A stretch of 7,249 nt of DNA from Actinoplanes liguriensis. Its GTDB lineage: Bacteria; Actinomycetota; Actinomycetes; Mycobacteriales; Micromonosporaceae. The stretch covers positions 8,179 to 15,427 of the forward strand of contig KL571339.1 of assembly GCA_000715855.1 (NCBI GenBank), in the 5' to 3' direction. The number at the start of each line of letters is the position of its first letter. Position 1 is the stretch's first letter. The position numbers and the translations under genes are program-made. Positions 1 to 4,808 of this stretch are shown piece after piece. The notes under the pieces were generated by a model. That model was not told the origin of the DNA and did no database searches. It saw only the letters and a list, made by a program, of their open reading frames with translations.

Positions 1-17
1 ATGTGTATAAGAGACAG
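1..17 (+). other. Sequencing adapter remnant (Tn5/Nextera mosaic end)
   Basis: The first 17 bases, ATGTGTATAAGAGACAG, match the last 17 bases of the 19-bp Tn5 mosaic end used in Nextera-type libraries. This is non-genomic sequence at the contig edge. It is AT-rich against a GC-rich background, and it joins directly to coding sequence of the glycosylase gene at base 18. Genuine chromosomal sequence should therefore be counted from base 18. Confidence 0.96.
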
Positions 18-379
18 AGATCGGCGTCCCGCCGGGCCGCGGGGCGACGCTCGCGAGCGGTCTCCAGCCCGTCGACGACCTCACCGGCCCGGAGCAGGAC
101 CGCCGCTGCCCGGCCCTCCTCGCCGCAGACGATGTTGGCGCAGAAGTGCATGCCGTAGATCTGGTAGACGTAGAGCCGGCCGGCCGCCTTGAACATCACC
201 GCGTTGCGGTTGGTGACCCCGCGATGGGCGTGGCTGGCCGGGTCCGCGCCCAGCCCGCTGTACGCCTCGACCTCGGTCAGCCGCACGGTCACGCCGTTCG
301 CGGTGAGCCGCCAGCCGAGCAGCTCGCGAGCGGCCACGTCGACCGCCTCGGCCGGCAACTCCATCCACTCATAGGTCAC
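18..379 (-). CDS. mpg: 3-methyladenine DNA glycosylase (AAG/Mpg family), 3' end missing
   Basis: This is a base-excision repair enzyme that removes alkylated purines such as 3-methyladenine from DNA. The frame read leftwards from 379 gives about 120 residues with the family signature: TEVEAY (about residues 35-40), DPASHAHRG (47-54), YVYQIYGMH (70-78) and CANIV (80-84), then AAVLLRAGE. By alignment from memory to human AAG, E38 matches the catalytic Glu125, and Y40, H50, Y72, N82 and R97 match Tyr127, His136, Tyr159, Asn169 and Arg182. Family members are about 200 aa, so the last 80 or so residues lie beyond the contig. The start is either GTG at 379, four bases after GGGGTGG, or ATG at 364 (five residues shorter, no clear ribosome site). 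I prefer 379. The gene begins 22 bp after the marR stop on the same strand, so co-transcription is likely. Translation past base 18 enters the adapter and is meaningless. Confidence 0.9.
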
Positions 380-401
380 CGGACCACCCCATCACAAACG
401 C

Positions 402-899
402 TCAGCCGGCGCCGGGGCGGGTCGCGCCGCAGGGGTCGTCGGGGTCGACGGCCCGCATCACGCGCCGGCCGATGTCGCGCAGCTGGCGGATCTGCGCCTT
501 GGTGAGCTGATCGAAGACCAGGTGACGGACCTCGGTGACGTGCCCGGGGGCGGTCGCCACCACCTTGTCCCACCCCTCGTCGGTGAGCACCGCCAGGGTG
601 TACCGCCCGTCGCCGGGATCGGGCGTGCGGCGGATCCAGCCCCGTTTCTCCAGCCGGCCGACGGCCTGGGAGAGGCGTGCCAGCGACCCCTCGGCGAGCA
701 CCGCGAGCGTGCTCATCCGCAGTGTCCGGCCGGGGGACTCGGAGAGGCCGGCGAGGATCCCGTATTCGAAATGGCTCAGCCCCGCGTCGCGCTGCAACTG
801 CGTGTCGAGCGCCGACGGGAGCCGCATGAAGAGGCTCATCAGGGCCAGCCAGGCTTCCCGTTCGTCGCTGGTCAGCCACTGTGGCTCGGACGTCTCCAT
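402..899 (-). CDS. MarR-family winged-helix transcriptional regulator
   Basis: This is a 165-aa dimeric DNA-binding regulator, normal for the family. It shows the N-terminal dimerisation helix (about 14-38), the GLSHFEYGILAGL helix (40-52), a helix-turn-helix ending in SLARLSQAVGRLEKRGW (72-88), and the wing with the D-x-G-D-G-R-Y motif followed by LAVLT (about 95-106). A C-terminal dimerisation helix covers about 129-151, and a short Pro/Gly-rich tail follows. I chose ATG at 899 because a TATGCT hexamer sits exactly six bases upstream, as expected for a leaderless transcript. A TTG at 917 in the same frame would add six residues but lies inside that promoter and the adjacent palindrome. It is divergent from the DoxX-like gene and upstream of the glycosylase gene. 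Such regulators often respond to small phenolic or oxidising compounds, but the ligand here is unknown. Confidence 0.93.
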   Translation of the reverse strand: METSEPQWLTSDEREAWLALMSLFMRLPSALDTQLQRDAGLSHFEYGILAGLSESPGRTLRMSTLAVLAEGSLARLSQAVGRLEKRGWIRRTPDPGDGRYTLAVLTDEGWDKVVATAPGHVTEVRHLVFDQLTKAQIRQLRDIGRRVMRAVDPDDPCGATRPGAG

Positions 900-905
900 G
901 CCCCG

Positions 906-911
906 AGCATA
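906..911 (-). promoter_or_regulatory. Putative -10 element of marR, leaderless arrangement
   Basis: On the minus strand TATGCT fits the TAnnnT actinobacterial -10 consensus. Six bases separate it from the ATG at 899, which would place the transcription start on the start codon. A GTGACG sequence (936-931 on minus) resembles a -35 element, but with a long 19-bp spacer. No convincing Shine-Dalgarno site precedes this ATG. Confidence 0.4.
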
Positions 912-915
912 GCTC

Positions 916-923
916 AAGCGCTT
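916..923. promoter_or_regulatory. Palindrome AAGCGCTT, candidate MarR autoregulatory operator
   Basis: AAGCGCTT is a perfect 8-bp palindrome, and the outermost pair at 914/925 also matches (T-C-AAGCGCTT-A-A). It lies immediately upstream of the proposed marR -10 element, where a bound repressor would block RNA polymerase. MarR proteins typically bind 16-20 bp imperfect palindromes and often repress their own genes. Assignment to this MarR is inference. Confidence 0.4.
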
Positions 924-934
924 AACCGACCGTC

Positions 935-950
935 ACTTGCATGTTTAAGT
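935..950. promoter_or_regulatory. Imperfect palindrome ACTTGCATGTTTAAGT, candidate MarR operator for doxX
   Basis: The ends ACTT and AAGT form inverted arms around an eight-base centre, the usual size and AT-rich look of a MarR site. Its centre is about 23 bp from the centre of the 916-923 palindrome, roughly two helical turns. It overlaps the TTGCAT that I propose as the doxX -35 element. Confidence 0.4.
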
Positions 951-965
951 CATGAGGGCTAGCTT
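937..965 (+). promoter_or_regulatory. Putative promoter of the DoxX-like gene
   Basis: TTGCAT at 937-942 and TAGCTT at 960-965 are separated by 17 bp and resemble -35 and -10 elements (TAnnnT). Transcription would begin near 971-972, giving a leader of about 25 bases before the ATG at 997. Both elements are only moderate matches. Confidence 0.35.
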
Positions 966-994
966 TCCCTCAACTGTTGAAGTGAATTGAGGGA
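966..994 (+). promoter_or_regulatory. 8-bp inverted repeat covering the doxX ribosome binding site
   Basis: TCCCTCAA (966-973) is the exact reverse complement of TTGAGGGA (987-994), with a 13-base loop. The right arm contains the GAGG ribosome binding site two to six bases before the ATG at 997. In RNA this hairpin would hide that site. A smaller alternative, TCAAC-T-GTTGA (970-980), shares the left arm. It acts as an RNA switch only if transcription starts upstream of 966. The promoter I propose would start inside the left arm, in which case the repeat could instead be a protein-binding site. Confidence 0.45.
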
Positions 995-996
995 TC

Positions 997-1371
997 ATGA
1001 ACGTCGTTTTGTGGATCATCGCGGGCCTGCTCGCAGCCGCTTTCCTGGCCGCCGGCGCGATGAAGGCGCTGCAGCCGAAGGAGAAGCTGATCGCCTCCGG
1101 GATGGGCTGGGCCGCGGACTTCAGTGACGGCCAGGTCAAGCTGATCGGCCTGGTGGAGGTGCTCGGCGCGATCGGCCTGATCCTGCCGGCCGTGCTGGAC
1201 ATCGCCCCGGTGCTGGTTCCGCTGGCCGCGACCGGTCTGGCGATCACGATGGCCGGGGCGATCCTGGTGCACGTGCGCCGCAAGGAGAACCAGGCGGTGC
1301 TGCCGAGCCTGGTCCTGCTGGTGCTCGCCGCGGTGGTGGCGTGGGGCCGGTTCGGTCCCTATTCGTTCTGA
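997..1371 (+). CDS. DoxX-like four-helix inner membrane protein
   Basis: This is a 124-aa integral membrane protein of the DoxX/DoxX-like superfamily. Four hydrophobic segments are visible at about residues 3-24, 48-65, 70-92 and 98-118. The family-like stretch GLVEVLGAIGLILP lies at the start of helix 2. Short charged loops (QPKEK at 26-30, RRKEN at 94-98) fit a small helical bundle. The family is broadly linked to redox or respiratory functions, but most members, including this one, have no proven role. ATG 997 follows GAGGGATC, a good ribosome site that is itself part of an inverted repeat. The gene is divergent from marR with a 97-bp shared region, a layout common for MarR-controlled DoxX genes, so repression by the neighbouring MarR is the simplest inference. 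Confidence 0.9.
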   Translation: MNVVLWIIAGLLAAAFLAAGAMKALQPKEKLIASGMGWAADFSDGQVKLIGLVEVLGAIGLILPAVLDIAPVLVPLAATGLAITMAGAILVHVRRKENQAVLPSLVLLVLAAVVAWGRFGPYSF

Positions 1372-1399
1372 TCCATTCCGGACGGACGCCGCGCTCCTG

Positions 1400-1428
1400 G
1401 TGACGAGTGTGTTACCGGTCGGTATAGT
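1400..1428 (+). promoter_or_regulatory. Promoter of the 313-aa membrane protein gene
   Basis: GTGACG (1400-1405) and TATAGT (1423-1428) are separated by a 17-bp spacer. This is the best housekeeping-type promoter match in the window. Transcription would start near 1435, giving a leader of about 27 bases that includes the GGGGAG ribosome site at 1450-1455. Confidence 0.55.
1413..1424. promoter_or_regulatory. Inverted repeat TACCG-GT-CGGTA inside the promoter spacer
   Basis: Perfect 5-bp arms flank a two-base centre. The repeat ends within the TATAGT -10 element, so a bound protein would cover it. TetR-family operators in actinobacteria often contain similar TACCG/CGGTA arms. No regulator gene lies next to this gene, so the binding protein is unknown. 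Confidence 0.4.
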
Positions 1429-1461
1429 TCGCCGCCATCGAGACCGGCTGGGGAGCGAACG

Positions 1462-2403
1462 ATGGTGCAGGCACGGGAGCCGCGGGAAAACGACGGGCCG
1501 GCTCCGACGAGCGGTGTGGCCGGCACCCCGCAAAATCCAGAAAAGTCGGAAAAGGACCCCGCGGGGAACTCGACCGAGGTCGCGCGCGCTCTCGGTCCGG
1601 AGGTGGTCGACGCCCTCCGGGCCGCCACCGCGAACCGGAGCCCGGAGCCCGGCCCGGCCGTTCCCGCGGGCGAGGCTGACGGCGGGCCGGTCGTCACCCG
1701 TACCGGAAAGCTCGGGAAATTTGCGACCCGCCGCACGGCCACCATCGCCGGCGGCATCGCGTCGGTCCTGGTCGTGCTCTTCTGCCTGGCCTGCAGCGGC
1801 GTCTTCGGCGATCTCACCTCCGACCCCGGGGACCCGCTCGCGGCGATCTCGGCCGATCCGGGCGCCGTGGCCTCGGCCGCGTCACCGGCGCCCACCGCCC
1901 GGCAGCCCGCGGCCAAGCCGGTCCGCGCCGCCGCCGACCTCGACGCGGTCTGCGGCAACACCTACTTCCCGGCCTCGCCGAAGTACCGCGGCAAGGGCCC
2001 GCACCCGGTCGTGATCAGCGCCAAGGAGCGCCTCGACCTGGGTGTCCGCTCGGCCCGGGAGCTGAACCGGTACGCCTACTCCGGCCCGGCGTCCGCGAAG
2101 AAGGCCTGGGCCCCGGCCGCGAAGCAGGCGCAGCTCGTCGCGTGTCTGGATCTGGTCGGCGGCGGAGCCAAGGTCAAGGACTGCAAGACCGACCTCAGGT
2201 CGACCCCGAAGATGCCGCTGATGGTCGGCCGTTACAAGCTCACCGTGTACGAGGTCGCCACCGGCCGCAAGGTCTCCGAGGCCACCCTCACCGGCGCCGC
2301 CAAGACCTGCCCGTGGGTCGTGATGACCGGTTCCGATCCGACGCTCTACACCGCGGTCGACGACGCCCAGCTCTACAAGGCACTGCAGGCGAAGGTGAAG
2401 TGA
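1462..2403 (+). CDS. Single-pass membrane protein of unknown function with a four-cysteine C-terminal domain
   Basis: I do not recognise a named family for this 313-aa protein. Residues 1-90 are hydrophilic, Pro/Gly/Ala-rich and probably disordered. A basic stretch (KLGKFATRR, about 83-91) precedes one hydrophobic segment (about 94-116) that contains Cys108 and Cys111. Residues 120-158 form an Ala/Pro linker. Residues 161-313 look like a folded domain with four cysteines (164, 228, 241, 283), enough for two disulfides, and a C-terminal strand-rich part (RYKLTVYEVATGRKVSEATLTG). By the positive-inside rule the N-terminus is cytoplasmic and the cysteine domain is outside. ATG 1462 follows GGGGAG with six bases of spacing and has a good promoter. 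The gene ends one base before the stop of the convergent small gene. A role as an envelope protein or a sensor is possible but unproven. Confidence 0.85.
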   Translation: MVQAREPRENDGPAPTSGVAGTPQNPEKSEKDPAGNSTEVARALGPEVVDALRAATANRSPEPGPAVPAGEADGGPVVTRTGKLGKFATRRTATIAGGIASVLVVLFCLACSGVFGDLTSDPGDPLAAISADPGAVASAASPAPTARQPAAKPVRAAADLDAVCGNTYFPASPKYRGKGPHPVVISAKERLDLGVRSARELNRYAYSGPASAKKAWAPAAKQAQLVACLDLVGGGAKVKDCKTDLRSTPKMPLMVGRYKLTVYEVATGRKVSEATLTGAAKTCPWVVMTGSDPTLYTAVDDAQLYKALQAKVK

Positions 2404-2404
2404 G

Positions 2405-2641
2405 TCAGGCCCAGCCGAGAAAGCGCTCGTAGAGGTCGGCGGGTGGACTGCCGGTTCCGGCGGCCCAGTCGTCGATCGCCTCGATCAGGCAGGAGCCGAG
2501 GTAGACGCTGAGGCCGTGCGGAAAGTTCTGGTACTGCTCGGCGAGCTCGACCTTGGCGGTCGCGCACGGCCACGGCCGGCCGCAGACCCGGCAGTCCCAC
2601 GTGGGGCGCTCACCGACGTGTTCGGTCCGCGGCACGAGCAT
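2405..2641 (-). CDS. Small cysteine-motif protein linked to the XRE/DUF397 cassette
   Basis: The protein is 78 aa with a W-D-C-R-V-C-G-R-P-W-P-C motif (Cys17, Cys20, Cys26), an acidic amphipathic middle (VELAEQYQNF and IEAIDDWAAG), and a C-terminus ending PPADLYERFLGWA. From memory, proteins with this TWDCRxCGxPWPC start and DLYERFLGW end are frequent in actinomycetes beside XRE/DUF397 genes. They are uncharacterised and sometimes loosely mislabelled. The C-x2-C-x5-C pattern could bind a metal such as zinc, but a fourth ligand is uncertain (Cys51 is a candidate). ATG 2641 follows GGAAGGTAAGG with suitable spacing. The frame stays open far upstream, but that part is antisense to the XRE gene and is not coding. 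It is divergent from the XRE gene across about 216 bp and convergent with the membrane protein gene. Confidence 0.82.
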   Translation of the reverse strand: MLVPRTEHVGERPTWDCRVCGRPWPCATAKVELAEQYQNFPHGLSVYLGSCLIEAIDDWAAGTGSPPADLYERFLGWA

Positions 2642-2722
2642 TTCAACCTTACCTTCCGCAATCTGACGGCTACACAATGGAGCGTCGCGTGCTTTAGGCT
2701 CGGGCTCAAGCCGCGGCGGCGA

Positions 2723-2741
2723 GAATCCCGGAAATGGATTC
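2723..2741. repeat. Inverted repeat GAATCC-N7-GGATTC
   Basis: Perfect 6-bp arms (2723-2728 and 2736-2741) flank the 7-base centre CGGAAAT in the region between the divergent cysteine-motif gene and the XRE gene. It could be a transcription factor site or a weak hairpin. Nothing in the sequence identifies the binding protein. Confidence 0.4.
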
Positions 2742-2746
2742 CCGGC

Positions 2747-2938
2747 GTCTCGATGCAGCCGTTCGGATCGTCTCGTTCGAGACACCCGACGACACCGCGG
2801 TGAGGCGATGGCGCGCGGCCAGGCGGGGCGGCGCGCAAGGGTGAGGAGGTCGCCGGCATGTCCGAGACGGGGTCGACGGTACCGAGACGGCAGGTCGGGC
2901 GGCTGCTCAAGCAGTTGCGCGAGCAGGCCGGCGTCTCG
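2747..2938. promoter_or_regulatory. Cluster of GTCTCG/CGAGAC half-sites around the XRE gene start
   Basis: GTCTCG occurs at 2747-2752, 2770-2775 and 2933-2938. Its complement CGAGAC occurs at 2778-2783, 2863-2868 and 2883-2888. The second and third in map order form a perfect palindrome, GTCTCG-TT-CGAGAC (2770-2783). The copies at 2863 and 2883 belong to an identical 9-mer, CCGAGACGG, spaced exactly 20 bp. Elsewhere in the window I found only one other copy (6449-6454). The pattern suits an operator for the XRE protein. The three copies inside the coding region could partly reflect codon choice. Confidence 0.5.
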
Positions 2939-3733
2939 CTCATGGCGGCGGCGCAGGAGCTGGAGTTCTCCCGCGCGCGGATGTACCGGATCGAGAACGG
3001 CGAGGTCCCGGTCCGCAAGCACGACGTGATCGCGATGTGCGGGGTGTACAGCGCGCCCGGCCACATGACCGAGGTGCTGATCGGGCTGGCGCAGGAGTCC
3101 AAGGCCAAGGGCTGGTGGCACGCGTACGGCGACGTCGTCCCCGCCTGGTTCGAGCTCTACGTCGGCATGGAGCAGGCCGCGTCCCGCCTCCGGCAGTACG
3201 CGCCGAGCGTGATCCCCGGCCTGCTGCAGACCCGGGAGTACGCGGAGTTCGTCTTCAGCCGCTGGCTCGGCGACGACCCGGCCGCGGTGGAGAACGCGGT
3301 CGCCGTCCGCCTGGAGCGCCAGTCCCTGCTGCGCCGCAACCGGCCCAAGGCGCCACGGCTCGAAGTGATCATCGACGAGGGCGTGCTGCGGCGATCGGTT
3401 CCGGACACGCTGGGCATGCAGAAGCAGCTCGCCCACCTCGTCAACGTCTCCACCCGGCCGGACATCAGCGTGCGGGTCGTCCCGTTCGCCGCCGGGCCGC
3501 ACCAGGCCGCCAGCTCCGGGCAGTTCACCATCCTGGAGTTCCCGGCCGTCGGGACGGCCTCGCCGGAGCCCACCACCATCTACTGCGAGAACCTCACCGG
3601 CGCGCTCTACCTGGATAAGCTCGGCGAGGTCGAGTCCTACGAGAACATCTGGGCCGCGCTCGATGCGACAGCCCTGAGCCAGCCGGATTCCGACGACCTG
3701 ATCGGCGAGATCATCAAGGAGAGCGATGGCTGA
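2858..3733 (+). CDS. XRE-type helix-turn-helix regulator with C-terminal DUF5753 domain
   Basis: This is a 291-aa WhiJ-like DNA-binding protein. The N-terminal helix-turn-helix covers about residues 12-68 (GRLLKQLREQAGVSLMAAAQ, then FSRARMYRIENG). The DUF5753 region covers about 95-275, with the typical YVGMEQAASRLRQYAPSVIPGLLQTREYA stretch (residues 101-129) and RVVPFAAGPHQAASSGQFTILEFP (206-229). ATG 2858 follows GAGGAGG with eight bases of spacing. The stop overlaps the DUF397 start by eight bases, so the two are translationally coupled. In Streptomyces, members of this family pair with DUF397 proteins and affect development or antibiotic production. At least one such pair has been studied as toxin-antitoxin-like. 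The ligand and target here are unknown, and autoregulation through the GTCTCG cluster is inferred. Confidence 0.93.
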   Translation: MSETGSTVPRRQVGRLLKQLREQAGVSLMAAAQELEFSRARMYRIENGEVPVRKHDVIAMCGVYSAPGHMTEVLIGLAQESKAKGWWHAYGDVVPAWFELYVGMEQAASRLRQYAPSVIPGLLQTREYAEFVFSRWLGDDPAAVENAVAVRLERQSLLRRNRPKAPRLEVIIDEGVLRRSVPDTLGMQKQLAHLVNVSTRPDISVRVVPFAAGPHQAASSGQFTILEFPAVGTASPEPTTIYCENLTGALYLDKLGEVESYENIWAALDATALSQPDSDDLIGEIIKESDG

Positions 3734-3947
3734 CCTGACCGGTGCCGTCTGGCACAAGAGCAGCCGGAGCGGTGGCAACGGGGGCGACTGCGTCGAGGTC
3801 GCCGGCAACCTTCCGGGCATCGTGGCGTTGCGTGACACCAAGGACCCGGACGGGACGACCCTGGTCTTCACGCACGCGGAGTGGGCGGCGTTCCTCGCCG
3901 GGGTGCGCGCCGGCGAGTTCGACTTCGACACACGTCGACCCTTATGA
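3726..3947 (+). CDS. DUF397 family small protein
   Basis: The protein is 73 aa with the full DUF397 signature: WHKSSRSGGNGGDCVEVA (residues 9-26), VALRDTKDPDG (33-43), and LVFTHAEWAAFLAGVRAGEFD (46-66). This is a small, acidic, soluble protein, probably partner to the XRE-DUF5753 protein encoded just upstream. ATG 3726 follows AAGGAG (3716-3721), and the first eight bases overlap the end of the XRE gene, a classic coupled arrangement. In Streptomyces, DUF397 proteins are linked to the abaA, whiJ and bldB type loci, and some are toxic when expressed alone. Whether this one is a toxin, an anti-activator or a developmental modulator cannot be told from sequence. The C-terminal DTRRPL extends slightly past the domain. 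Confidence 0.93.
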   Translation: MADLTGAVWHKSSRSGGNGGDCVEVAGNLPGIVALRDTKDPDGTTLVFTHAEWAAFLAGVRAGEFDFDTRRPL

Positions 3948-3959
3948 GTCCGTGAGCCG

Positions 3960-3971
3960 TTCCTTAAGGAA
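3960..3971. repeat. Perfect 12-bp palindrome TTCCTTAAGGAA
   Basis: This AT-rich palindrome is self-complementary across all 12 bases. It stands out in a GC-rich background, 13 bases after the DUF397 stop and 85 bases before the CAP gene start. It has no loop, so it is more likely a protein-binding site than a terminator hairpin. It may act on the CAP gene promoter, but no convincing promoter hexamers were found beside it. Confidence 0.5.
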
Positions 3972-4015
3972 TCCTTTCCGGCACTCCTCTCACCCGGCCG
4001 GTCGCGCATAGTCAT

Positions 4016-4029
4016 GGGGCGTCGTCCCC
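4016..4029 (+). other. Short GC hairpin GGGG-N6-CCCC in the CAP gene leader
   Basis: A four-base GGGG/CCCC stem encloses CGTCGT, about 13 bases before the GAGGTGA ribosome site of the CAP gene. It lacks a T-tract and is short, so a terminator role is doubtful. It could be a modest structural element of the 5' leader. Confidence 0.25.
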
Positions 4030-4055
4030 TGTCCGGCTTACCGAGGTGAATATCC

Positions 4056-4769
4056 GTGTCGCTCCCCGCTGCCCGTCGTTTCCGCTACACCGTGGTGACG
4101 GGCTCGGCGGCCGTAGCCCTCGGCGCCGGATTCATCGTGATGGGCCTGGGTCAGCAGGCCTCCGCCGATCCGCGGCCGGCCGACACCCCGATCGCGGCCG
4201 CCGCCTCGCCGAGCGTCGTCCCGGTCCCGTCCTCGGCCGCGCCGACCTCGGCCAGCCCGTCGCCGTCGCCGTCACCGTCGGTCACGAAGACCAGTGCGAC
4301 CCCGAAGAAGAAGCCGGTGACGACGAAGGTGTCCACCCAGTCCACCGACGAGCAGATCGTCGAAGAGGTGCTCGCGCACATCAACGCCGCCCGCAAGGCG
4401 GAGGGCCTGTCCGCGCTCAAGCTCGACGAGGACCTGTCCAAGGCGTCCGAGCTGCACAACAAACTGATGATCAACGGTTGTGGGCTGTCGCACCAGTGCA
4501 AGGGCGAGGGCGACATCGGCAAGCGGTTCAGCGCGCAGGGCGTCGAGTGGGGCAGCGCCGGTGAGAACATCGGCTACGGCTCCAGCGGCGGCAGCGCCTC
4601 GGCGATGATCAAGGCGGCCAACGGGCTGACCGACTCGATGCTCGCCGAGAAGGCGCCGAACGACGGCCACCGCAAGAACCTGCTCAGCAAGAGCTTCACC
4701 CGGATCGGCCTGAGCATCACCCGGGACAGCAAGGGCATCACCTGGATGACCCAGGACTTCGTCGGCTGA
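4056..4769 (+). CDS. Secreted CAP-domain (SCP/PR-1-like) protein
   Basis: This is a 237-aa exported protein. The signal peptide has a basic n-region (MSLPAARRFR), a hydrophobic core (about 11-31) and a probable cleavage after ASA at residue 37. Residues 38-98 form a Pro/Ser/Thr linker that includes an SPSPSPSPS run, likely spacing the domain from the cell surface. The CAP domain runs from about 99 to 237. It carries ELHNKLM (His134), GLSHQC (His146), the AGENIGYG motif (Glu170), the GHRKNLL motif (His205) and the terminal WMTQDFVG. Cys142 and Cys148 could form a disulfide. The conserved His/Glu cavity residues are present. The biochemical role of bacterial CAP proteins is mostly unknown. GTG 4056 follows GAGGTGA with about six bases of spacing, and no other start in this frame gives the signal peptide. 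It is the third plus-strand gene after the XRE pair, but 108 bp away and probably separate. Confidence 0.92.
   Translation: MSLPAARRFRYTVVTGSAAVALGAGFIVMGLGQQASADPRPADTPIAAAASPSVVPVPSSAAPTSASPSPSPSPSVTKTSATPKKKPVTTKVSTQSTDEQIVEEVLAHINAARKAEGLSALKLDEDLSKASELHNKLMINGCGLSHQCKGEGDIGKRFSAQGVEWGSAGENIGYGSSGGSASAMIKAANGLTDSMLAEKAPNDGHRKNLLSKSFTRIGLSITRDSKGITWMTQDFVG
4253..4287 (+). repeat. Low-complexity CCGTCG repeat encoding the Ser-Pro run
   Basis: Repeated CCGTCG/CCGTCA hexamers encode the SPSPSPSPS part of the CAP protein linker. Such short in-frame repeats can change length by slippage in multiples of two residues without breaking the gene. Confidence 0.6.
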
Positions 4770-4808
4770 CAGGCTGCGGATTCGCCGCCAGGCCGGCAAG
4801 GGGCGACG

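Noticed and set aside
1..192. Plus-strand open frame beginning MCIRDR
   Set aside because: Its start codon lies in the adapter sequence, and the rest is antisense to the DNA glycosylase gene. It is an artefact.
81..368. Minus-strand open frame from GTG 368 (95 aa)
   Set aside because: It is Arg/Gly-rich and in the wrong frame. The frame starting at 379/364 carries the clear glycosylase motifs and uses the same DNA.
970..1533. Minus-strand open frame of 187 aa opposite the DoxX-like gene
   Set aside because: The composition (His/Arg/Gln-rich) is typical of antisense translation. The plus strand shows a clear four-helix protein with a ribosome site.
2516..2803. Plus-strand open frame of 95 aa in the divergent intergenic region
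   Set aside because: Its first half is antisense to the cysteine-motif gene and the rest covers the control region. No ribosome site or recognisable motif was seen.
2808..3029. Plus-strand open frame of 73 aa overlapping the XRE start
   Set aside because: It is an Arg-rich frame-shifted copy of the XRE 5' region and lacks a ribosome site. The XRE frame explains this DNA.
2642..4015. Very long minus-strand open frame (about 536 aa if started at 4015) continuous with the 78-aa gene
   Set aside because: The upstream part is antisense to the XRE and DUF397 genes and shows no domain. High GC removes stop codons in this register. Only the last 78 residues, with their own ribosome site and family motif, look real.
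3948..4055. Possible riboswitch (ydaO or cobalamin type) before the secreted CAP gene
   Set aside because: Such leaders are usually longer and have recognisable conserved blocks. About 100 bp with only a 4-bp stem and one palindrome does not support one.
4776..4788. Possible terminator hairpin GCGG-ATTCG-CCGC after the CAP gene
   Set aside because: The stem is only four base pairs and has no T-tract. Such short stems are expected by chance in this GC-rich sequence.
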